In this document: piece after piece, positions 56,893 to 64,000 of the stretch
Position numbering within the stretch: the first letter of the stretch is position 1
Layout: every line of letters starts with the position of its first letter
From: Cyanobacterium sp. Dongsha4
GTDB lineage: Bacteria; Cyanobacteriota; Cyanobacteriia; Cyanobacteriales; Cyanobacteriaceae
DNA length: 64,000 bases
Direction of reading: 5' to 3'
NCBI RefSeq assembly: GCF_036345015.1
Contig: NZ_CP084098.1
Coordinates: 372,001-436,000 of the forward strand
Notes under the pieces: model-generated
The model's database searches: none
What the model was told of the DNA's origin: nothing
The model's input: only the letters and a program-made list of their open reading frames with translations
Translations under genes and position numbers: made by a program

Positions 56893-58968
56893 GTGGCACG
56901 GACAATTCCGCTTTCTTTAGTCCGTAATATTGGTATTGCGGCTCATATTGATGCGGGTAAAACCACAACGACAGAAAGAATACTTTTTTACTCTGGTATT
57001 GTACACAAGATCGGAGAAGTTCATGAAGGCAATGCTGTGACAGACTGGATGGAACAGGAACGGGAGAGGGGAATAACCATAACCGCCGCCGCCATTAGTA
57101 CCAGTTGGAAGGAGCATCATATTAACATCATTGATACTCCTGGTCACGTTGACTTTACCATTGAGGTTGAGCGCTCTATGAGAGTTCTCGATGGTGTAAT
57201 TGCGGTGTTTTGTTCTGTGGGTGGTGTACAGCCTCAGTCAGAAACGGTTTGGCGTCAAGCAGATCGTTATCATGTGCCTCGTATTGCCTTCGTCAATAAG
57301 ATGGATCGCACGGGAGCAAATTTTTTCAAGGTTTATCAACAGGTTAAGGATCGTTTGCGAGCCCACGCTATTCCAGTTCAAATTCCCATCGGTAGCGAAG
57401 ATGACTTCCGAGGAATTGTGGATTTAGTTACTCAAAAAGCCTACATCTACAAGGACGATCTCGGTCAAGATATTGAAGTAGTGGAAATTCCTGATGAGGT
57501 AAAAGAGCTAGTACAGGAATATCGTGGATATTTGTTAGAAGCGATCGCAGAATCTGATGAAAGTCTCTTAGAAAAATATTTAGCTGAAGAAGAAATTACC
57601 GAAGACGAAATAAAAGCGGTTATCCGTAAAGGAACGATCGCAGGAACTTTAGTTCCGATGCTATGCGGTTCAGCTTTCAAGAATAAAGGGGTACAGTTAT
57701 TGCTTGATGCGGTAGTGGATTATCTTCCAGCACCGACAGAAGTACCTGCTATTAAAGGTCTTTTACCCTCTGGGGAAGAGGAAACTCGTCATTCGAGCGA
57801 TGAAGAACCTTTTTCTGCTTTAGCTTTTAAGATCGCCTCAGATCCATTTGGTCGCTTGACTTTCTTAAGGGTTTACTCTGGAGTTTTGACCAAAGGAAAC
57901 TATGTTTATAATTCAACCAAAAACACAAAAGAGCGAATGTCTCGTTTGATTGTGTTGAAAGCAAATGAACGTATTGAGGTAGATGAATTAAGAGCAGGAG
58001 ATCTGGGGGCTGCGATCGGATTAAGAAAAACTATCACTGGGGATACCCTATGTGATGAAAATCATCCGATCATTTTGGAATCTTTATATGTTCCAGAACC
58101 AGTTATCTCTGTGGCAGTTGAACCAAAAACAACTCAAGACATGGACAAGTTGTCTAAAGCTCTACAATCTCTATCCGATGAAGACCCTACCTTTAAAGTT
58201 AGTGTTGATCCTGAGACTAACCAGACTGTAATTGCAGGGATGGGAGAATTACATTTAGAGATTTTAGTCGATCGCATGTTGCGAGAGTTTAAAGTTGAAG
58301 CAAATGTAGGACAACCCCAAGTGGCCTATCGGGAAACCATACGTAAAGCCACCACTGTAGAAGGCAAATTTATTCGCCAAAGCGGTGGTAAAGGTCAATA
58401 CGGTCATGTGGTAATCGAAGTTGAACCTGCAGAAGCAGGAAGCGGTTTTGACTTTAATTCAAAAATCGTGGGAGGAACTATTCCCAAGGAATTTATCCCC
58501 GCCGTAGAGCAAGGGATAAAAGAAGCCTGTGATTCTGGAATCATTGCTGGTTATCCAGTCATTGATCTTAAAGTCACATTAATAGACGGATCATATCATG
58601 ATGTGGATTCTTCGGAAATGGCTTTCAAAATAGCTGGTTCAATGGCAATTCGGGATGGTGTAGAAAAAGCCGATCCAGTGTTGTTAGAACCGATGATGAA
58701 AGTAGAGGTAGAAGTACCAGAAAATTTCCTTGGAGATGTAATGGGAGATCTTAACTCCCGTCGTGGTATGATCGAGGGAATGAATAATGAAGACGGCTTG
58801 GCTAAGGTAACTGCAAAAGTTCCTTTAGAAACTATGTTCGGATATGCGACTGATATTCGTTCAAAGACCCAAGGACGTGGTATATTTAGCATGGAATTCA
58901 GCAACTACGCTGAAGTTCCTAGCAATGTGGCGAATACCATCATTGCCAAAAATAGAGGAATTCTATAA
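56893..58968 (+). CDS. fusA: elongation factor G
   Basis: EF-G is the GTPase that drives ribosomal translocation. The 691-residue protein has G1 AHIDAGKT at 17-24, DTPGH, NKMD, and domains II-V, including the domain IV signature [12 protein letters not shown] and RRGMIEGM. The GTG start follows a full Shine-Dalgarno sequence. Third gene of the str operon; tuf follows after 38 bp. No sign of a paralogue or fusion. Confidence 0.98.
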   Translation: MARTIPLSLVRNIGIAAHIDAGKTTTTERILFYSGIVHKIGEVHEGNAVTDWMEQERERGITITAAAISTSWKEHHINIIDTPGHVDFTIEVERSMRVLDGVIAVFCSVGGVQPQSETVWRQADRYHVPRIAFVNKMDRTGANFFKVYQQVKDRLRAHAIPVQIPIGSEDDFRGIVDLVTQKAYIYKDDLGQDIEVVEIPDEVKELVQEYRGYLLEAIAESDESLLEKYLAEEEITEDEIKAVIRKGTIAGTLVPMLCGSAFKNKGVQLLLDAVVDYLPAPTEVPAIKGLLPSGEEETRHSSDEEPFSALAFKIASDPFGRLTFLRVYSGVLTKGNYVYNSTKNTKERMSRLIVLKANERIEVDELRAGDLGAAIGLRKTITGDTLCDENHPIILESLYVPEPVISVAVEPKTTQDMDKLSKALQSLSDEDPTFKVSVDPETNQTVIAGMGELHLEILVDRMLREFKVEANVGQPQVAYRETIRKATTVEGKFIRQSGGKGQYGHVVIEVEPAEAGSGFDFNSKIVGGTIPKEFIPAVEQGIKEACDSGIIAGYPVIDLKVTLIDGSYHDVDSSEMAFKIAGSMAIRDGVEKADPVLLEPMMKVEVEVPENFLGDVMGDLNSRRGMIEGMNNEDGLAKVTAKVPLETMFGYATDIRSKTQGRGIFSMEFSNYAEVPSNVANTIIAKNRGIL

Positions 58969-59006
58969 ATTAATTAATTAGCTGAAAAAAGGAAAAGACA
59001 CAGAAA

Positions 59007-60236
59007 ATGGCACGCGAAAAATTTGAAAGAACGAAACCTCACGTTAATATTGGTACTATCGGTCACGTTGACCATGGTAAAACTACTTTAACCGCAGCTA
59101 TTACCTTAACTTTGGCGGCGGCTGGTCAGGCTAAAGCTCGTAAATACGATGAAATCGATGCAGCCCCTGAAGAAAAAGCTCGTGGTATTACCATTAATAC
59201 TGCTCACGTAGAGTATGAAACTCCTGATCGTCACTACGCTCACGTTGACTGTCCTGGACACGCTGACTACGTTAAAAACATGATCACTGGTGCGGCACAA
59301 ATGGATGGTGCTATTCTAGTAGTATCTGCGGCTGACGGTCCTATGCCTCAAACCCGTGAACACATCCTCTTAGCTAGACAGGTTGGTGTACCTAACTTAG
59401 TTGTTTTCTTAAACAAACAAGACCAAGTAGATGATGATGAATTATTAGAATTAGTTGAATTAGAAGTTCGTGAGTTACTCAGCGAATATGGTTTCGACGG
59501 TGATAATATTCCCATTGTCGCTGGTTCTGCATTAAAAGCTGTTGAACAGATGACCTCTAATGCCGCTACCCAAAAAGGTGAAAACGAGTGGACCGATAAA
59601 ATCTGGGCTTTAATGGATGAAGTAGATGCTTATATCCCCACTCCTGAGCGTGATATTGACAAACCTTTCTTAATGGCAGTGGAGGACGTATTCTCTATTA
59701 CTGGTCGTGGTACTGTTGCTACTGGTCGTATTGAGAGAGGAAAAGTTAAAGTTGGTGAAACCATCGAGATCGTTGGTATTCGTGACACCCGTAGCACCAC
59801 TGTTACTGGGGTTGAAATGTTCCAAAAAACCTTAGACGAAGGTATGGCTGGAGACAACGTCGGTGTACTTCTTCGTGGTGTTCAAAAGGATGATATTGAG
59901 CGTGGTATGGTATTAGCTAAACCAGGTTCTATCACTCCTCACACCAAATTTGAGGCTGAAGTTTACGTTCTCAAAAAAGAAGAAGGTGGTCGTCACACTC
60001 CTTTCTTCCCCGGTTACCGTCCTCAGTTCTACGTTCGTACAACTGACGTAACTGGAACTATCAGTGACTTCACTGCTGACGATGGAAGTGCGGCTGAAAT
60101 GGTTATGCCTGGCGATCGCATCAAAATGACCGTAGAATTAATCTGCCCCATTGCGATCGAACAAGGTATGCGTTTTGCGATTCGTGAAGGTGGTCGTACC
60201 ATCGGTGCAGGTGCTGTAGCTAAAATTTTACAGTAA
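59007..60236 (+). CDS. tuf: elongation factor Tu
   Basis: EF-Tu delivers aminoacyl-tRNA to the ribosome. The 409-residue protein has G1 GHVDHGKT at 19-26, the effector [15 protein letters not shown]3 DCPGHADY, G4 NKQD and the C-terminal barrel ending [15 protein letters not shown]. Its codon choice is more biased than that of its neighbours, as expected for a very highly expressed gene. RBS 'aaaaggaaaag' lies before the ATG. A hairpin follows 20 bp after its stop. Confidence 0.98.
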   Translation: MAREKFERTKPHVNIGTIGHVDHGKTTLTAAITLTLAAAGQAKARKYDEIDAAPEEKARGITINTAHVEYETPDRHYAHVDCPGHADYVKNMITGAAQMDGAILVVSAADGPMPQTREHILLARQVGVPNLVVFLNKQDQVDDDELLELVELEVRELLSEYGFDGDNIPIVAGSALKAVEQMTSNAATQKGENEWTDKIWALMDEVDAYIPTPERDIDKPFLMAVEDVFSITGRGTVATGRIERGKVKVGETIEIVGIRDTRSTTVTGVEMFQKTLDEGMAGDNVGVLLRGVQKDDIERGMVLAKPGSITPHTKFEAEVYVLKKEEGGRHTPFFPGYRPQFYVRTTDVTGTISDFTADDGSAAEMVMPGDRIKMTVELICPIAIEQGMRFAIREGGRTIGAGAVAKILQ

Positions 60237-60257
60237 TCAAAACTGAATAATGCTCTT

Positions 60258-60300
60258 AGGGCGTACTTTAGATTAATTTCTCTGGTGCGCCCTCATTTTG
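60258..60300 (+). terminator. hairpin after tuf (possible terminator or attenuator)
   Basis: AGGGCGTAC (60258-60266) and GTGCGCCCT (60285-60293) pair over nine bases with one wobble, with an 18-nt loop, and are followed by CATTTTG. The T-run is short, so termination may be partial. It separates rpsJ from the rest of the operon. Confidence 0.55.
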
Positions 60301-60524
60301 CGTCAATGGGATGCAAGAATATCTGTTTGAGGTAGGTTTCAGGTTTCAGGTAGCAGAAAAGAATGTAGAATGTAGGACGAAATGATAATTGGTACTGAAT
60401 ATTTACCCATTACTCATTACTTCAAAAAACTCCGAACTCCGAACTCCGAACTCAAAACTTATATCTTTTTCAATTCAAATTTAATCATTAATCATCGTAC
60501 CTTGAAAATTTAGGAACAAATATC

Positions 60525-60842
60525 ATGGCAACCTTACAACAACAAAAAATTCGTATTCGTCTCAAAGCGTTTGATCGTCGTTTACTTGATACTTCTTGTA
60601 CTAAAATTGTAGAAACAGCTACTCGTACCAATGCTCAACCTATTGGGCCTATTCCCTTACCTACAAAGCGTAAAATCTACTGTGTGTTAAGATCTCCTCA
60701 CGTTGATAAGGATTCCAGAGAACACTTTGAAACTCGTACTCACCGCCGTGTAATTGATATTTATCAACCTTCTTCTAAAACTATCGATGCGTTAATGAAG
60801 CTAGATTTACCTGCAGGTGTTGACATTGAAGTAAAACTCTAA
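60525..60842 (+). CDS. rpsJ: 30S ribosomal protein S10
   Basis: S10 is a 30S head protein and also NusE, a component of transcription antitermination. The 105-residue protein reads [43 protein letters not shown]-like throughout, ending [21 protein letters not shown]. It follows tuf as in other cyanobacteria, but after 288 bp containing a hairpin and heptad repeats (60429-60452), so it may also have its own promoter. Confidence 0.97.
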   Translation: MATLQQQKIRIRLKAFDRRLLDTSCTKIVETATRTNAQPIGPIPLPTKRKIYCVLRSPHVDKDSREHFETRTHRRVIDIYQPSSKTIDALMKLDLPAGVDIEVKL

Positions 60843-60872
60843 GCATTTTTTACTAAACTTAAGTTATAACAA

Positions 60873-61111
60873 GGGGCTTGAGTTCAGTTTAAGAATTTCG
60901 GGTAGGTGTCAGGTTGTTGGGGTATTGGGGTTTTAGGGAGAAACAAGTAATGAGTTAGGGGTTCGGTATTCGGTATTCGGTGTTAAGAGTTAGAAGTTAC
61001 TAATTACTAATTGTTTAGAACCTTTGCCCTTCTAGCCTTTTAAGGGGAGACACAGAAGAGTTTGCCCTTTTCGCCATCACTCATAGATGAAAATTTATCG
61101 CAAACTCAGGT
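60873..61111. repeat. composite dispersed repeat after rpsJ
   Basis: The left side (CTTGAGTTCAGTTTAAGAAT ... GGTGTCAGGTTG) and the right side (CGCCATCACTC, GATGAAAATTTATCGCAAACTCAGGT) match the two ends of the repeat at 17298-17454. Between them lie heptads (ttcggtattcggtattcgg) and 'gcccttttcgcc' sequence also found at 29183-29194. It is non-coding. Confidence 0.6.
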
Positions 61112-61448
61112 AAAGAGGGGTCGTATGTTGAGTAATAAACTTCACTGCTACTCCTTTTTCGTTTTATATAAACTCAAAAAACCTCAATTTAAAGCAGAAA
61201 TCGCCAATGTAGGCAAGTTTTGGTTACGAGATAGCTAGTTTCGGACAGTGCTTTTCAATTCGCCAGATAACTTTTCCACATAATAAACTTTGTTCAACCT
61301 ACATTTATAATTAATTTTTGCGTTTCACTAATCCAAAAAGATTTGAAATCTAATTGTCAATATTTGATAAATTAAGATGATAAATTGTATTAACTATTCG
61401 ATAATTAAGTAGAAAGATAATTCAATTCTTTTTTACAGTATTTTTTTT
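61112..61448. other. 337-bp spacer, nothing recognised
   Basis: Apart from AT-rich sequence and the presumed promoter of the diguanylate cyclase gene, I see nothing definable. A 24-codon minus-strand frame ending near 61240 (VEQSLLCGKVIWRIEKHC) is too short to name. Confidence 0.35.
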
Positions 61449-62867
61449 ATGCCGAAGCCATCCTGTCTTAATATAGGGGCATACTTCCTCATTGTCATGG
61501 GGTTAACAGTTTGTTTTGGTTGGTATAACCAGATTGATTCTTTAATTCAAATTCATCCCGATTTTGTACCGATGCAATTTAATACAGCATTGGGATTTAT
61601 TTTTTTAGGATTATCTATTTTTGGTATTAATTATGAATATTATTTTGTTGCTCGATGTTTCATTTCATTGGTTTTTTTATTGGGTTTTCTGACTTTAATT
61701 CAATATATTTTAAGTTTTAATATAGGAATTGATCAGTTATTTATAGAGCATTATATTACTGTTGCCACTTCTCATCCGGGTCGTATGGCTCCTAACACTG
61801 CCCTTTGCTTTTTGTTGAGTAGTTTATCTCTTTGGTTTTTGACATATTTTCCTCCTCGCATTAAATTTCTTTCCACAGCTAGTATTCTTAGTGCATTTGT
61901 AACAGGATTAGGTACAGTAGCTTTTTTTGGCTATTTATCGGAAGTCGAGACGGCTTACGGTTGGGGTAAGCTCACTCAGATGGCAATACATACTTCTGTG
62001 GGTTTCATCATGGCTGGATTTTCTATTATTTTTGATTCTCAATGTATTTCTTTAAGACGTTTTCAACGATTACCTTTTCTTATGTTGCCTATTACCAGTT
62101 GTATTATTGGTTTAACTATCACTATTTCTTTTTGGCAGAGTTTGGAAGCATCTGAGTCAATGATTAGGGCTGAGTGTGTTACTTATCGGCATAATCTGAT
62201 TAGTGAGGGTATTTTAATTATGGGGGTTATTTTTTCTATAGTTTTGGGGGCAACAATTTGGTTAACTCAAAAATTTAAGGAACAAGTAACAAAGTTGAAA
62301 CAGGCACAATATCAGATTTTACAGCTCAATAGTCAATTGGAAAAGATTTCTTATTTAGATGCTTTAACAGGAGTTGCGAATCGTCGTTTATTTGATTTGA
62401 AATTGTCTCAAGAATGGAGAATAGCATACAAAAATCAGTCTTATTTGGGCTTAATTATACTCGATATAGATTATTTTAAAAATTATAATGATTATTATGG
62501 GCATCAAAAAGGAGATGAATGTTTAAAAAAAGTTGCAGAGGCTATTTGCGAAGTTGTTAGAAGTGAAAATGATTTAGTTGCTAGGTATGGAGGAGAAGAA
62601 TTTGTCATTATATTACCTAATACGAATAAACAATCTTTAGATGCGATCGCGCTAAGAACTTTAAATAATATTCGTCAAAGGTCAATTCTCCACGAAAATT
62701 CGCCTATTAGCAAAGGGATTACAGCTAGTTTAGGAGGTTATATTATTATTCCAGAGTCTGTTGATTTATCGGAATTAGAAAATTTCATGAATAAAGCGGA
62801 TCAAGCCTTATATGAAGCAAAAAGTAAGGGAAGAAATTGTATTGTTATTAGGTCATTAGACAAATAA
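61449..62867 (+). CDS. membrane diguanylate cyclase (GGDEF)
   Basis: A 472-residue inner-membrane protein that should make cyclic di-GMP. The first 275 residues contain about seven to eight hydrophobic segments that form a sensor unit, not clearly a named MASE domain. A short coiled coil (KFKEQVTKLKQAQYQILQLNSQLEKIS) joins the GGDEF domain from about 300, with LDALTGVANRRLFD, the metal-binding DIDYFKNYND and the active site RYGGEEF. An RxxD inhibitory site is not in register (SEND instead). No EAL domain. It is monocistronic. Confidence 0.9.
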   Translation: MPKPSCLNIGAYFLIVMGLTVCFGWYNQIDSLIQIHPDFVPMQFNTALGFIFLGLSIFGINYEYYFVARCFISLVFLLGFLTLIQYILSFNIGIDQLFIEHYITVATSHPGRMAPNTALCFLLSSLSLWFLTYFPPRIKFLSTASILSAFVTGLGTVAFFGYLSEVETAYGWGKLTQMAIHTSVGFIMAGFSIIFDSQCISLRRFQRLPFLMLPITSCIIGLTITISFWQSLEASESMIRAECVTYRHNLISEGILIMGVIFSIVLGATIWLTQKFKEQVTKLKQAQYQILQLNSQLEKISYLDALTGVANRRLFDLKLSQEWRIAYKNQSYLGLIILDIDYFKNYNDYYGHQKGDECLKKVAEAICEVVRSENDLVARYGGEEFVIILPNTNKQSLDAIALRTLNNIRQRSILHENSPISKGITASLGGYIIIPESVDLSELENFMNKADQALYEAKSKGRNCIVIRSLDK

Positions 62868-63036
62868 TTGAATAGTAAGCTAGGACTCATGTAAATCGTC
62901 AGGAAGTGATAAGTAACTTCGCATTGAGTAAAAGTTTGAATCATTTTTAGGAACAAGTCTTAACTTAAGAAAACTTGCAGTATGAGTTTAAAAGTTGTCA
63001 ATATTAAGGAAATGTTATTTAAAAAATAGAAAAGCA

Positions 63037-63810
63037 ATGAATATTATTAGAATTCCTGTTTTAACTGATAATTATGTATTTTTAATTTGCGATCGCAATA
63101 CTAATGAAATTGCTGTAGTAGATCCTGCGGTATCAGAACCAGTTTTAGCGGAAATAGAAAAATTAGGGGGAAAACTAACTGCAATATTAAACACTCATCA
63201 TCATTTAGATCATGTGGGGGGAAATAAAGAATTATTACAACATTTTCCCGAAGCAATAGTTTACGGAGGAAAAAAAGATAAAGGTAGAATACCCCGTCAA
63301 GATGTATTTCTCGAAGACGGAGATGCGATCGAATTTGCAGGTAGAAAAGCTCATGTTTATTTCGTTCCCGGACATACCTTCGCCCACATTGCTTATTACT
63401 TTCCCCCAATCAATGAATCAGAATCAGGAGAATTATTTTGTGGAGATACCTTATTTGCTGGAGGTTGTGGGCGTTTATTTGAAGGAACACCTGCCAACAT
63501 GGTTGAATCATTAAGTAAACTCCGTCAATTACCTGAAAGCACTAGAGTTTGGTGTGCCCATGAATATACCTTAAGTAATTTAAAATTTGCCCTTACCGTT
63601 GATCAAAATAATCCACATCTACATAAACGTTATAAAGATGTTCAAGAAGCAAGACAAAACAATATAGCTACTGTGCCTTCAACTATCGGTATGGAAAAAT
63701 TAACTAATCCTTTTATGCGTTGGGATGACCCCAAAATTAAATCTCTGATGGGATTTGAAGAGCCTGAAAGAGTATTCGCACGTTTACGAGGAATGAAGGA
63801 TAATTTTTAA
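63037..63810 (+). CDS. gloB: hydroxyacylglutathione hydrolase (glyoxalase II)
   Basis: GloB hydrolyses S-lactoylglutathione to lactate and glutathione in methylglyoxal detoxification. ATG 63037 gives 257 residues starting MNIIRIPVLTDNYVFL; a TTG at 62995 adds a nonconserved leader. The metal site THHHLDH is at 53-59, and FVPGHTFAHI, LFCGDTLFAGGCGRLFEGTP and the substrate-binding end (WCAHEYTLSNLKFA, FMRWDDP) are all present. It contrasts with the MBL-fold protein at 21715-22425, which lacks these ligands. Confidence 0.96.
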   Translation: MNIIRIPVLTDNYVFLICDRNTNEIAVVDPAVSEPVLAEIEKLGGKLTAILNTHHHLDHVGGNKELLQHFPEAIVYGGKKDKGRIPRQDVFLEDGDAIEFAGRKAHVYFVPGHTFAHIAYYFPPINESESGELFCGDTLFAGGCGRLFEGTPANMVESLSKLRQLPESTRVWCAHEYTLSNLKFALTVDQNNPHLHKRYKDVQEARQNNIATVPSTIGMEKLTNPFMRWDDPKIKSLMGFEEPERVFARLRGMKDNF

Positions 63811-64000
63811 GTAGTAAGCAAGAAAAAGGTCAAAGGGCAAGGAGCAAACCCCTCTTTATCCCTCTTTTGTCAGTTTCCGATTTTAACTATTATTAAATAT
63901 TTTCAAACACCTTGGTAATTAAGGATTAAAGTATGTTACAGAGTAAAATTTACTAATTTAAAGTTTTGATTGATTTTATAGTATTAAAGATTCTATCGAT

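Noticed and set aside
61112-61448. Minus-strand frame with two cysteines as a small gene or transposase remnant
   Set aside because: Only about 24 codons, no good start and no recognisable motif.

Overview
The window is a stretch of a low-GC cyanobacterial chromosome. Evidence: psbO (photosystem II), a CRR7-like NDH-1 assembly protein, glucosylglycerol-phosphate synthase (ggpS), several small cyanobacteria-specific families (DUF1825, DUF760, DUF2862), a Get3d-like ATPase, and many HIP1 octamers (GCGATCGC). The AT-rich composition, heptad repeats and ggpS fit a unicellular, salt-tolerant lineage such as Cyanobacterium/Geminocystis; that placement is inference. I saw no rRNA, tRNA, CRISPR array or intact insertion sequence.

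Layout. 1-10 kb: cell-wall genes (murI, an AMIN amidase), a glutathione S-transferase, a GGDEF/EAL sensor, a phosphopantetheinyl transferase, a HEAT-repeat protein and folK. 10.7-20.5 kb: psbO, accD, a decayed antitoxin, a GHL10 hydrolase-like protein, a methyltransferase, CRR7-moaE, a YdcF protein, a metallophosphoesterase, a TM2/SHOCT protein and DUF1825/DUF760/DUF427 proteins. 20.6-31 kb: rfbB, an MBL-fold protein without its metal ligands, an S2P protease, a secreted protein, DUF2862, Get3d-like, SWIM, queC and an orphan HlyD-type adaptor. 31.5-45 kb: dps, an antiporter, a 5-oxoprolinase-like protein, trpB, ftsH converging on clpP-clpX, and fbp. 45-47.4 kb: a UvrD/PcrA helicase. 47.5-53.6 kb: the accessory block, with two adjacent dynamin-like GTPases followed by fragments of a type ISP-like restriction-modification gene and a DUF3782-type gene. 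53.7-60.8 kb: ggpS, then the str operon (rpsL-rpsG-fusA-tuf-rpsJ). 61.4-64 kb: a membrane diguanylate cyclase and gloB.

Most genes are core metabolism or housekeeping. The best candidate for an under-described system is the tandem dynamin pair. The first gene carries an N-terminal DUF4145-like domain, known from HsdR and other defence proteins, then a coiled coil and a GTPase. The second has a degenerate G4 motif. Both carry an acidic run directly after G4. A nested palindrome separates them and a decayed restriction gene lies next to them, so I read the pair as a possible membrane-acting defence or stress module. That is inference.

A second layer is intergenic. A small non-coding element with terminal inverted repeats (ACCTGAGTTCG) has one copy flanked by a perfect 7-bp direct repeat, and another copy sits inside a related repeat. 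The ends of these repeats supply or abut the stop codons of several genes. A 117-bp perfect duplication and many heptad repeats fill other spacers.
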